A DNA stretch of 20,630 nt from Tubulinosema ratisbonensis (Eukaryota; Microsporidia; Tubulinosematidae): contig RCSS01000356.1 in assembly GCA_004000155.1 (NCBI GenBank), positions 1 through 20,630 on the forward strand. Reading direction: 5' to 3'. Every line of letters starts with the position of its first letter. The stretch's first letter is position 1. Shown here in pieces: positions 1 through 8,400 of this stretch. Below the pieces are notes generated by a model. It did no database searches and was not told the DNA's origin. It saw nothing but the letters and a program-made list of their open reading frames with translations. Both the position numbers and the translations under genes were made by a program.

Positions 1-5
1 TTTTT

Positions 6-12
6 TTTACCC
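6..12 (+). promoter_or_regulatory. CCC-like start-site motif of MAD1
   Basis: TTTACCC lies immediately before the ATG at 13. The same heptamer or a close variant precedes several other genes in the window. CCC-like motifs just upstream of start codons are known in microsporidia and mark very short 5' UTRs. This one argues that the 213-aa reading is the full MAD1 protein. Confidence 0.65.
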
Positions 13-654
13 ATGGCTAATTCAGAATATAAAATACTCTTAGAAAAATATACCAAATTATACGAAGAAAATATAAAATTAAAACTTAGAAACACAGAAT
101 TAGAAGAAAAAACATTAATTTACAAAGAAAACACAGACAAATCATTACCAAATTTTATTAAAACAGAAGAGTTTAAGGCAATTTTAGAAGAAAATGTCAG
201 GTTAAAAGAAAGAATCTTACAATTAGAAAGTATTCCTAAAGANAACATAAACTTATCAATCCAAACAAAACCAATTGATAACAGTGAAAATGAAACTAAA
301 ATAAGAATTTTAACTGACAATAATTCATATTTAAACAATAAAATTGGTGAATTAGAATCAGAGATTAAGTGTTTAAAGGAAAGAATCAATAATTTTAAAA
401 AGATTTCTATTGGTTTGTTTGGGTACACAATTAAATATGAAGGAAATGTTTACAGACTGACATCAGCTTATGCTTTTGATGATGAGGATGAGATTGTTAT
501 TGAGTTGATTGATAAGAAGTGTAATGTGCAAGCCAATGCATTTTTTAACCAGTGGAAGGACCAGTTTAAAGAATTTGTGCTTAAAAAGAATTCTTGGTCT
601 GCTTTTTTTGCTCATGTGACTCTTTCTTTGTTTAATCAAAAGACTTTTGGATAA
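13..654 (+). CDS. MAD1: Spindle assembly checkpoint protein MAD1 (miniature)
   Basis: MAD1 anchors MAD2 at unattached kinetochores and nuclear pores. In this 213-aa protein, residues 1-75 and 95-130 are heptad-rich coiled coil. Residues 67-75 (RILQLESIP) fit the Mad2-interacting motif, basic-hydrophobic-hydrophobic-x-hydrophobic-x3-Pro. Residues 118-213 match the MAD1 C-terminal domain: an LKER helix, LFGYTIKY, the hallmark RLTSAYAF at 148-155, then SAFFAHVTLSLF and NQKTFG at the end. The usual RLK triad before the domain reads CLK at 120-122. Fungal and animal MAD1 is roughly 700-750 aa, so most of the N-terminal coiled coil is missing. The start is chosen because TTTACCC directly abuts the ATG, as at other genes here; an upstream extension cannot be fully excluded because the window begins 12 nt before it. 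Residue 77 is unresolved (N at 243). The family call is from recognisable motifs, not from a search. Confidence 0.85.
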   Translation: MANSEYKILLEKYTKLYEENIKLKLRNTELEEKTLIYKENTDKSLPNFIKTEEFKAILEENVRLKERILQLESIPKXNINLSIQTKPIDNSENETKIRILTDNNSYLNNKIGELESEIKCLKERINNFKKISIGLFGYTIKYEGNVYRLTSAYAFDDEDEIVIELIDKKCNVQANAFFNQWKDQFKEFVLKKNSWSAFFAHVTLSLFNQKTFG

Positions 655-737
655 AATTGCCAAGTAAATTAAATAATATGTTTAAANATTAATTATTAAA
701 ATAATTATAAATTTTTTAATTATTTATATAAATAATC

Positions 738-845
738 TTAAAAAAAATATTTAAAAAAATGTATTTAAAAATGTATTTAAAAATTTATTTAAAAAATATA
801 ATTTAAAAATATTTAAAAAAATATTTAAAAAAATATTTAAAAAGT
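738..845. repeat. Imperfect A/T tandem repeat (TATTTAAAAAA-like unit)
   Basis: About eight to nine head-to-tail copies of a roughly 11-13 nt unit, a run of A followed by TATTT, with length slippage between copies. It occupies most of the space between MAD1 and the Merlin element. It looks like a simple-sequence expansion; no coding potential or stable hairpin is evident. Confidence 0.6.
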
Positions 846-865
846 ATAATAAAGGATGGTTAGCT

Positions 866-873
866 TTTTATTG
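866..873. repeat. Target-site duplication, left copy
   Basis: TTTTATTG directly precedes the left inverted repeat and recurs exactly at 2013-2020 after the right one. An 8-bp duplication fits the 8-9 bp duplications known for Merlin elements and fixes the element's ends. Confidence 0.85.
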
Positions 874-925
874 GGTACTTTTGTGCTTCGCCCCCACAGG
901 GTTAGAAAAATAAAAATTAATAAAT
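874..925 (+). repeat. Left terminal inverted repeat of the Merlin element
   Basis: 52 nt that match the reverse complement of 1962-2012 apart from one additional C in the C-run at 891-895. It starts GGTACTTTTG and ends in an A/T tail. Confidence 0.9.
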
Positions 926-1024
926 AATTAAATTTTAATTAAATTAAACCAAATAAAAATAAAAATTAAAAAAAAATAAAAAAAAATAATTTTATTAAAT
1001 TAATAATTACATTAATTAATTAAA

Positions 1025-1030
1025 TTTACC
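1025..1030 (+). promoter_or_regulatory. Host-like TTTACC motif before the transposase start
   Basis: TTTACC is followed by TTA and then the decayed start codon ATA at 1034. Spacing and sequence copy the arrangement at the host gene DOP1 (TTTACC-TT-ATG). This suggests the element was expressed with a microsporidian-type start signal; the link is inferred from the match alone. Confidence 0.45.
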
Positions 1031-1033
1031 TTA

Positions 1034-1928
1034 ATAAACGAAGAACTCTTTACAGTGATAAATGAAAAATATATTATTCTTCACACGTTAGATGTAGAAA
1101 GTACTATATATTTTTGCAAAGAGCTTGGTCTGTTGGCTCAAAGCAGAAATTGTCCAGTTTGTGGAAGCCAGATGCGTGAAAGCAAAGGTGGAAACACTGT
1201 TATAAATTTAAGGTGGCGTTGCTACAGACCATGTAGCAAAGAACTAAGTTACTTAAAGGGGAGCTTTTTTGAAGGTTGCTCGGCTCCTTTAGATAAATTG
1301 TTATGTTTATCTATTTGTGAGCATGGGAGGACCTAAATTTTAAAAAATGTAAGCGATAACTGGGGTATAGTGAACATTTTTTTGTTGATTAGAGGTCTTT
1401 CTTACGTGAAGTATGCTTTTTAACTCTCATTAATGAGACTAATAATCAAATTGGTGGAGAAGGAGTTATTGTACAAATAGACGAAAGTTTATTTGTCAAG
1501 AGAAAGTATCAAGTGAAAAGAATAACTTCAATCAACAGTGGGTATTAGGTGGTATTGACTGCAATACTCATGAAATATTTATGGTTCCTGTCCAAAACAG
1601 AAAAGCGAGCACCCTTGAAACAGCTATTTTACGTTACGTAAGACAAGGGTCCCTTATTATTATAGAAAAGTGGGCTGAATATAGCAGATTATCTAATTTA
1701 GGATATTTACACTTGACTGTAAATCATTCTGAAAATTTTATTGACCCTGAAACCGGTGCAAATACACAACTCATCGAAAATACTTGGATGAGAGTGAAAA
1801 AGAGAAGTAAAAAAGACTGTGGTACAAAAGAGTCAATGTTAGAAAGTTATCTTATCTTGGTGAATTTGCTTGGAGACAGAAATATGGAAAACCCCCCTTT
1901 TTATTTTATTATTAAGCATATTTGCTAA
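1034..1928 (+). pseudogene. Broken Merlin (IS1595/ISXO2-like) transposase
   Basis: Family features are spread over three frames. An N-terminal zinc-binding segment (CPVCG, then WRC and C) is followed by KGSFFEG at about 1055-1336. A middle part reads RSFLREVCFLTLINE and then VIVQIDESLF, with the first catalytic Asp at 1480-1482. The C-terminal part at 1581-1928 has GYLHLTVNHSENFIDPETGA and the third acidic residue at 1776-1778 (LIENTW). Lesions seen: the likely start codon reads ATA (1034-1036); the frame is lost after about 1320; a base seems missing near 1372; a Trp codon of the VDW motif reads TAG (1390-1392); another shift lies around 1515-1525. The second catalytic Asp is Glu (1665-1667, IIIEKWAEY). 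The copy should not produce active enzyme. Confidence 0.88.
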
Positions 1929-1961
1929 ATTTACCGTTTTATTTTTATTTTATTTTATTTA

Positions 1962-2012
1962 ATTTATTAATTTTTATTTTTCTAACCCTGTGGGGCGAAG
2001 CACAAAAGTACC
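1962..2012 (-). repeat. Right terminal inverted repeat of the Merlin element
   Basis: 51 nt, the inverted partner of 874-925, ending in GTACC at 2012. It starts about 34 nt after the transposase stop, so the element carries almost no non-coding sequence. Confidence 0.9.
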
Positions 2013-2020
2013 TTTTATTG
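2013..2020. repeat. Target-site duplication, right copy
   Basis: TTTTATTG, identical to 866-873. Confidence 0.85.
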
Positions 2021-2838
2021 TTTAATTAATTTAATAAAATCTTATAAATTAAAATTTATAAGAAATAGTTTAAATATTTTATTATTGAAAATAATGAAAA
2101 AATATTTTGACAATAATTTAAATTTTAAAATATTTTTATATTTTTTTTTAAATCAAAGATACATTTTTTTCTCTAACCTCATTTCGCAGTGCATTTGATT
2201 AATAAACTTCAATCAAATTCCTATTATTTTTTCCTATTAAAAATTTAATGACATAAAAACATATTTTTATTAAATAAATTTTATCTTCTAATTAATATAC
2301 GTATAAAGAATATATTTTTTATTAAATTTTTAAAAGAAATTTGTTTTTAAAGATATAAAGATTTCTTCTTATTAAATATAATGCATTTCTTATTAAATGT
2401 ATCTTCATTAATCAAATTGAAATCTACTTAGTTTATTTAAAGACTTTTTAATTTATTCTACAAGATTGTGCAAAAATATTTTAAAGTCATAATTTTATTA
2501 TATTTCAAAGACCTCTTCTTTATTATATTTGTGGCTGTAAAGAAAAATGTACAAAGAAGTTTACGGTTCTAATAAGATATTTATATTTTAACTTTGCAAA
2601 AAATACCATTAATTTCATCTAACTAGTATAAGAATATCAAAATAATTCTTCTATTTGTAAATTGATTAGTTTAAAGTTTTTTTAAAAAATTTATATTTTT
2701 TACTGTTAACTATTTCCATTCTAGTTTTACATTTGGTAAAGGTGCTTTAGCATATTAAGAAAAGTATTTGTAAATTAATTAATTTTTCTAAAAAAAACAA
2801 TTTTTAAATTAAAATTTAAAATATTATTTTTTATTTAA
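2021..2838. other. AT-rich intergenic region, nothing recognised
   Basis: About 820 nt between the transposon and the end of the SUN gene. TTATTAAAT-like words recur between roughly 2230 and 2410. A slightly GC-richer stretch at about 2172-2198 (TCTAACCTCATTTCGC) weakly resembles the Merlin repeat core, but too poorly to call a relic. No open frame of useful length or RNA gene was seen. Confidence 0.5.
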
Positions 2839-3591
2839 TTACATTTCATAACCAATAAGAAATATCCTATAAATCACTGTATATTCTTTTCNACCATAAT
2901 TANTTAAAATATCAAAAATAAACTTATCACTCATCAAATCACATTCATAAAAAGACAAAGTATCATTTAAAAAAGTAAAAGGAACATTATTTACAGTAAA
3001 ATTTTTGATAGCAGAAGAAGTATTTTTAGTTTTAGGATGGAATATTCCTATTTTGGTAATTTTGACAGGGTTAGGAAAAGTAAAAGTAATTTTGCCTGTG
3101 CTGCCATAAAATGAAAAACATTTTGAATTATCCAGTAAAACACAATGAGGATCAATAGATTGAAGTGAAAAAAAGCCAAATTTGTAAGGTAAGGATGTAC
3201 AATCATACAAAACTTTACACTGTTTCTCCAATGAACAAAGGTTTTCTGTCTTATTTTTTAACAAACTAAGCTCTTCTTTTATTTTTTCATAATCTTCAGG
3301 TACATTTTTTACTTCTCTGATCACTTCATTTATCACAGGTACACTCTTTTTTACGTAAAAATTGGTAAAAAGTAAAACAAATATCAGAGAAACAATCACA
3401 AATTTGTAAAAAAAAGTGGTAAATTGGTAACTTTTTTCTTCTTCGACTGAGGCTGTCTCCATTTCTGTTAGTGAACTGTTTTTGATTGTTGAGCTGTCGT
3501 GTTCTTTTGTCTTTGGGGTTTGAAATATGTTTTCTTTGTTGAAGTATTTGTCTATTGGTTTGTTAATTTGTAATTTGTATTTTCTATCCAT
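2839..3591 (-). CDS. SUN-domain inner nuclear membrane protein
   Basis: SUN proteins sit in the inner nuclear membrane and grip KASH partners across the perinuclear space, linking the spindle pole or chromosomes to the envelope. This 250-aa protein has a polar nucleoplasmic N-terminus (1-58), one membrane segment at about 60-79 (FVIVSLIFVLLFTNF core), a short coiled coil at about 84-118 and a C-terminal SUN domain at about 145-249. The domain shows CFSFYGSTGKITFTF (equivalent to the C/W-x-F-x-G-x-G segment), KITKIGIFHP, IKNFTV, and the family-ending NYG-x-KEYTVIYRIFLIGY. It is much shorter than animal SUN1/2 and closer to minimal fungal forms. The start is supported by TTTACCC ending 4 nt upstream. 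Two residues (230, 234) are unresolved by Ns. The family assignment is firm; the subfamily is not resolvable. Confidence 0.82.
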   Translation of the reverse strand: MDRKYKLQINKPIDKYFNKENIFQTPKTKEHDSSTIKNSSLTEMETASVEEEKSYQFTTFFYKFVIVSLIFVLLFTNFYVKKSVPVINEVIREVKNVPEDYEKIKEELSLLKNKTENLCSLEKQCKVLYDCTSLPYKFGFFSLQSIDPHCVLLDNSKCFSFYGSTGKITFTFPNPVKITKIGIFHPKTKNTSSAIKNFTVNNVPFTFLNDTLSFYECDLMSDKFIFDILXNYGXKEYTVIYRIFLIGYEM

Positions 3592-3595
3592 AGAA

Positions 3596-3602
3596 GGGTA
3601 AA
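3596..3602 (-). promoter_or_regulatory. CCC-like start-site motif of the SUN gene
   Basis: On the minus strand TTTACCC followed by TTCT leads to the ATG at 3591. It is the same heptamer as at MAD1, NOP58 and RPN7. Confidence 0.6.
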
Positions 3603-3678
3603 TTGGATTTTTTAAAAAAAATAATATTTTATATTTTAATTTAAGTAAAATTTATATTATATTTCTAATTTAAAAATA

Positions 3679-3761
3679 CGTCAGCAGCAGGATTTGAACC
3701 TACGCACGATTACTCGTAACAGATTTCAAATCTGGCGCCTTAACCACTCGGCCATACTGAC
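3679..3761 (-). tRNA. tRNA-Ser (anticodon UGA)
   Basis: An 83-nt class II tRNA. The acceptor GTCAGTA pairs with TGCTGAC (one G-T). The D-arm carries GGCCGAGTGGTTAAGGC, typical of eukaryotic Ser tRNAs. The anticodon loop TTTGAAA gives UGA, reading UCA codons. A long variable arm (ACGA/TCGT stem) identifies Ser, and the T-arm contains GGTTCAAATCC. The first anticodon-stem pair is a C-U mismatch. There is no intron. It lies on the same strand as its neighbours SUN and KSH1. Confidence 0.93.
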
Positions 3762-3823
3762 TTAAAAAATCATAACCATAGCTATAAATAAAGCCTAACT
3801 AATAATGACTAATTTTAATTTAT

Positions 3824-4045
3824 TCAAAAGAAAATAGATTTAAGTTTTAACAATCCAAAATAAAAACACAAAATGGCTACGTATGGTGACAATCTTTCAC
3901 CAACAATACTGGCTTTATAGCTAATGGTCCCTAATTTACCATCCTTGTTTACCATCGAAGGAAACTTTTTCTTTAAAAACGTGGCTGTACAGATTACCAA
4001 AACTATTGTTCTTAACAGGGCAGTAAAGTTAAACAGAGCAGACAT
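3824..4045 (-). CDS. KSH1: KSH1 / Kish (TMEM167) early secretory pathway protein
   Basis: Kish proteins are tiny, conserved two-pass membrane proteins of the ER-Golgi secretory route. The 73-aa protein begins MSALFNFTALLRTIVLVICT, which follows the family pattern MSA-x-FNF-x-SLL, and contains the hallmark IVGERLSPYVA at 47-57, followed by the second membrane segment. The frame stays open upstream to 4144, but those 33 residues are a low-complexity Phe/Tyr/Leu run from AT-rich DNA. The start at 4045 is preferred because it gives the family's usual length of about 72 aa and is preceded by TTTATCC, a CCC-like variant, four bases before the ATG. It is divergently arranged with NOP58, with 93 nt between the start codons. 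Confidence 0.88.
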   Translation of the reverse strand: MSALFNFTALLRTIVLVICTATFLKKKFPSMVNKDGKLGTISYKASIVGERLSPYVAILCFYFGLLKLKSIFF

Positions 4046-4049
4046 TAAA

Positions 4050-4056
4050 GGATAAA
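4050..4056 (-). promoter_or_regulatory. CCC-like motif variant before KSH1
   Basis: On the minus strand TTTATCC, then TTTA, then the ATG at 4045. It is a one-base variant of the TTTACCC motif and helps reject the longer reading of this gene. Confidence 0.45.
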
Positions 4057-4127
4057 AAAAATAAAAATTAAAATATAAAATATAAAAAATAAAAAATAAA
4101 ATAAAAAGATTAATTAAAAAAAAGAAT

Positions 4128-4134
4128 TTTACCC
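4128..4134 (+). promoter_or_regulatory. CCC-like start-site motif of NOP58
   Basis: TTTACCC followed by ATAA and the ATG at 4139. It faces away from the KSH1 signal, so a 71-nt A/T stretch between the two motifs serves as a shared divergent promoter region. Confidence 0.65.
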
Positions 4135-4138
4135 ATAA

Positions 4139-5341
4139 ATGCAAGTATTTTATGAAACACCATTACGCTTCTTTATTCTAGAAGTAACAGATGAAACCAT
4201 AGAAATAAAAGCAGAATACAACCTTAAAGACCCATTTGAATCTATGGACAACATTATAAAGCTACAAGAAGGTAAACTACCATCAGAACTAAAATCTTTT
4301 CTAGAATCAAACACCCAAACAAAAGTTTATTTGACAGATGCTAATTTGGTAAAAGAATTAAGAAAGATTTTTAAGGAGAAAGAATTTTTATTTGATTTAA
4401 ATTTGGTAAGAAAAATCAAAGAAAATTTTAACAAATTTGTTGACATAGAAAAATATTCAAAAGAAGTGCTCAGTGTCTCACACAAATTAGCAAATAACAA
4501 ACTAAACGATAAAGAAAAGATGGACGTACTTGTCACTGAAACACTTTCTTTGATAGATAATTTAGAAAAGGATATCAATTTACATGTCATGAGAATAAAA
4601 GAATGGTATTCCAACCATTTTCCTGAGTTACAAGATTTGATAGGAAGTAATTATGATTATTTGGTATCAGTTATTGTTATACAAAGAAGAAGTGACTTTT
4701 TAAAGATGAACGAAGAAGATTTTATGAATGAAATTGAAGAATTGAGTCAGAAAAAAGAGAATGGAGCTAAAAGATTAAAAAATGATTGGAAAGAAAAGTA
4801 TTTAGAAATTAAGAAAATGGCTGAATCTTCTATGGGCACTGATTTAACTGAGGATGACATTAACAAAATAGTGGATGAATGTAAAAGTGTGCTTCATTCT
4901 TTTGATCATAAAGAAAATTTGACAGGGTATTTGGAAGAGAGGGTTAGGATTTTAGCACCAAACTTTGTAAATCTGATTGGACCATTAGTTTCATGCAGAA
5001 TGATTCATGCATGTGGCAGTTTAATGAATTTGTCAAAGAAACCAAGCTCTACTTTACAAATCTTAGGAGCAGAAAAGACTTTCTTTGAAGCAGTGAAGAA
5101 TCAAGAAAACACACCTAAGTATGGTTATATTTATAATTCACCATTGGTTTCACAAGCACCACCACAGTTTAAAGGAAAGATTGCTCGTACGTTGGCAGCC
5201 AAGGCTGCTTTAGCANCTAAGATTGATGTATTTGGTGGTGATGAGTCAGGTATTATGGGTAAGAATGCAGCAGAAAGTATTCTTAAGAGGATTGAATCAT
5301 TAAAAATAGTAAAAAAGAAGAAAAAGAACAATAAAAAATAA
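4139..5341 (+). CDS. NOP58: NOP58 (NOP5) box C/D snoRNP core protein
   Basis: NOP58 pairs with NOP56 in nucleolar box C/D snoRNPs that guide rRNA 2'-O-methylation and pre-rRNA processing. The 400-aa protein starts MQVFYETPLRFFILEV, like the NOP5 N-terminal domain. It has a central coiled coil and the segment DINLHVMRIKEWYSNHFPEL at 145-164. The RNA-binding Nop domain (about 255-387) includes GPLVSCRMIHACGSLMNLSK, QILGAEK, NTPKYGYIYNSPLV and GKIARTLAAKAALA. NOP58 is favoured over NOP56 or PRP31 by the N-terminus, the LAAK wording and the VFGGDES-x-MG tail. The C-terminus ends in a short Lys/Asn run, not the long KKE/D tail of larger eukaryotes. Residue 360 is unresolved. It converges on DOP1, with 90 nt between the stop codons. 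Confidence 0.93.
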   Translation: MQVFYETPLRFFILEVTDETIEIKAEYNLKDPFESMDNIIKLQEGKLPSELKSFLESNTQTKVYLTDANLVKELRKIFKEKEFLFDLNLVRKIKENFNKFVDIEKYSKEVLSVSHKLANNKLNDKEKMDVLVTETLSLIDNLEKDINLHVMRIKEWYSNHFPELQDLIGSNYDYLVSVIVIQRRSDFLKMNEEDFMNEIEELSQKKENGAKRLKNDWKEKYLEIKKMAESSMGTDLTEDDINKIVDECKSVLHSFDHKENLTGYLEERVRILAPNFVNLIGPLVSCRMIHACGSLMNLSKKPSSTLQILGAEKTFFEAVKNQENTPKYGYIYNSPLVSQAPPQFKGKIARTLAAKAALAXKIDVFGGDESGIMGKNAAESILKRIESLKIVKKKKKNNKK

Positions 5342-5431
5342 TTTAAATAAATTTAATTTAAATAATTTTAAGGACAAGCCTTCCTACAAATAAATTATAT
5401 TTAGAAAATAATTTTAAAATTTAATATTATT

Positions 5432-8400
5432 TTATTCTTCGTCAAATTCTACCAAAATACTCTGTAAAAAATTTTCATCATCAATTTCTATTGAGTATTC
5501 ATCCAAATGTTTGTAATAATAACATACATAAGTCAAATATTCTTTAATATCATTTTCTTTCAAATTTTTCTTGACAGGTAAAAATGATTTTCTTTTTGGT
5601 GGTATTGGTATAAAATCTTTGATTTCTTTTAAATCATTCTTAAACTTAAGCTTACTAAAAATAGAATCATCTTCAAAAGTGTCTGGTTCATTTGTTATTA
5701 ATCCAATACCTTCATAATAAATTTTTTTATAATTTTTCTTTACAAAGAATTTTGACTGAAATTCTTTTGTTTCTCCTGAATTTATTAAAAATAAAGTGTC
5801 CATAAATTTGAATATCTCATTTGATTTTATATCAATAAATTTAAAAATTTCATTAAAAAGAGAGGGCCATAAATTACTTAATTTTGAATGATTATTTTTT
5901 ACTACCAGTACTCTTAGCAATAAAAAGAATATTTTTCTAATTGAAGGATCAATGTTGATTAGTTCTATTAATTTTTCAAGAATTTTAGGAAAATAACTCA
6001 TAAATTGGTTTACCTCTCCTGCTAGCATAAAAAATGCTGCTCTTTTCAATGCTTGGTACTTGTTTTGTAATTCTGATTCTTTTGTCAAGAAGAATCCTTG
6101 GTCTATTTTTGCTAAAAGTTCACCAAACCTGGCAGACTCATTTTTTACATAATTTTTTATTAATTTATGTTTTAAATCAATTTTACCATAAAAAAAGTCA
6201 GAAGATAAAAAATAATCCCAAATTTGCTTAAAATTAATTTCATTCGATAAATCATAAATTATTTCTAAATTAATTTCCTTTAATTCTTTTTCCTTTTCAT
6301 TTAACAAAGTAAATAAAATTGAATGAAAAAGGGTAGGGTTATAGTTGATTTTTTTATATCCTTTTATTACAATATCATAAATTTTTATTATTTCTCTATT
6401 TCTATAACCAATACTTTTTTGTATGTAATTTAATAAATTATTAAAAATTTTAGAAATATTTTCTTCTTTTTCTCTTTTAGCTTTTAAGTATAAATCAATG
6501 ATGAACCTGTAATGGTAAAAATCAAGTGATTTTCTATTTAATAACCAAATTTCTTCAATGGTTGATTTATTATCTAAAATTACTGATTTTAACGTATCTT
6601 TTGTTAAATTTCTGTTTAATTCAAAAAGGAAACTTAAACTTTTATTGTCTCCCAGCACTCTTTTCAGTATTAAATCATAAATTTTTGATTTTATCTTAAA
6701 CTTATGAATCATTAAATTTGTATTTAATACACTGTCAATCACAATTTTAGTAAACTTATTAAGTAAAATACTTAAAATTTTATCTGAGTAATAAAAGAAA
6801 AATGAAAAACGAGGATCATTTTCCTCCTCTTTTTGTAAAAAATCTTTTTGTATTGACAAAAAAATAATGTTAATATTATTGATAAGAGTGTTAATCAGTG
6901 ATTCTAAGTCATCTTTGTTGTAAAATTGATTGTATTCTACCACAAATTTGATAATTTTATAAATTAAATAAATATTTTCTTTGTCTCTGAAATTTACAAT
7001 TTTAGAAAATAATCCAAACTGAGAAATTTTGTTCTCCATTTTAAAAATGACTCTAAATAAAATGTCAATGTTGTTTAAATTAGCATTTACCACTTCTAAA
7101 GCAGAATATTCTGTCTTTTTAAAACCATTTACAGAAATTTCTAAAAGGGTTGTAATTTTTATAAGCAAAAAAGGGTTTTTAGAATTCACCACAAATTCAA
7201 ATAACTTTGATAAATCAAAACTAATTATTTCTTTTCTTGCTACTATCCCATTAAAATACAACAAATTTATCAAATCAAGTGATAAAATTGTAATATCATA
7301 ATTTACCTCTTTTAATTCTAAATCATAATTTACGGTAATTCCTAACAAAATATCCAATAAACTCAGTGTAACTGATGTAATACTACTTTCCTTACTCAAA
7401 TACTCACAAAAAGAAGTGGAATATTTGATAAAACATTTAAGAACATTCAAAATTCCCAAAATTTTTCTGCTATTTTTAATTTTATTATTTTTTCTGTTTA
7501 ATTCTAAATGGTTGATTATTAAATTAATTATCACTTTGTTATTGTAAATGTTGTAAAACAATTCTATAATTTTTGTTTTAACTTCTAAACTTTTTGTTTC
7601 GTTTATTTCTTGTGTTTTAAAATTGTGATTTTCAGGTAATTTAGAATTAAAATTAGAAATATTTTCTAATTTATAAGAGAAACAAACTAACACATCAAAA
7701 AAACTTTCATCTGAAATATCTAAATAATTGTATAAATAATAAAAAAATAGGTTTACTTTTTCAATAATTTGTTCATCCAAATCACTGATATAATTCAAAA
7801 AAAGAATTTCTAATTGTTTTTCAAATACAAAATTATAATTGTAAAAATATTTGACTGAATTTTCTTCTATTTGTGAAATAAAATTATCAAAAAATATTTT
7901 TAAATCAAATATTTCTAAAATGTTTGATTTGTGTTCTTCGTTTTGTAAAATTAAATTAAAAAGAGGAATTAATTTTTGTTTCTTTGTGGGTGAAAGTTTG
8001 ATAAATTTTTTATAAAAAGTTTGCCAGAAATTTTCATCAAAATCTTTTAAAAAAGAAAAGTGTTTGATAAAAATTTCTAAAAGTGTACAAAATGCTAAAA
8101 AATCTTCTATGCTAATCAATTTTCTAAATGAATATGATAGTTCAAGATTATTTATGTTCATTTTATATTTATCAAAGAAATGTAAAAGTGTGATTATTTC
8201 AAATTTTTGATAATTTTGACAAATTTTTATTAGTAAATTAGGAATAAATTCTGATTTAATATCATCATTAATTAATTTGTACCTGTCAAAAATAAAAATT
8301 AAAAGTTCTAAAAATTCATCAGTTGATCGAGTGATAAAAGTTTGTTTGTTGTGATCTTCAGACATATCCTCTGATATGTATTTTTCTTTTTCTTCTTCTA

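Larger units (their letters stand above)
874..2012 (+). mobile_element. Merlin/IS1595-type DNA transposon, decayed
   Basis: A 1139-bp element bounded by near-perfect terminal inverted repeats (874-925 and 1962-2012) that begin GGTACTTTTGTGCTTCGCCC, flanked by an 8-bp duplication TTTTATTG. It holds one transposase reading frame oriented left to right, related to the ISXO2/IS1595 transposases that define the eukaryotic Merlin superfamily. The two repeats differ by a single extra C on the left, so the insertion is not very old, yet the transposase is broken in several places. The repeats' GC-rich core stands out against the AT-rich host. Merlin elements are known in microsporidia and have been linked to exchange with animals; the source of this copy cannot be judged from the window. 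Confidence 0.9.

Noticed and set aside
2172..2198. TCTAACCTCATTTCGCAGTGC as a relic of a second Merlin terminal repeat.
   Set aside because: Only the first seven bases and scattered later ones match the repeat; no partner repeat or transposase remains were seen nearby.
4046..4144. Extra 33 N-terminal residues open in front of KSH1, looking like a signal anchor.
   Set aside because: Low-complexity Phe/Tyr/Leu from A/T runs, beyond the family length, and upstream of the CCC-like motif.
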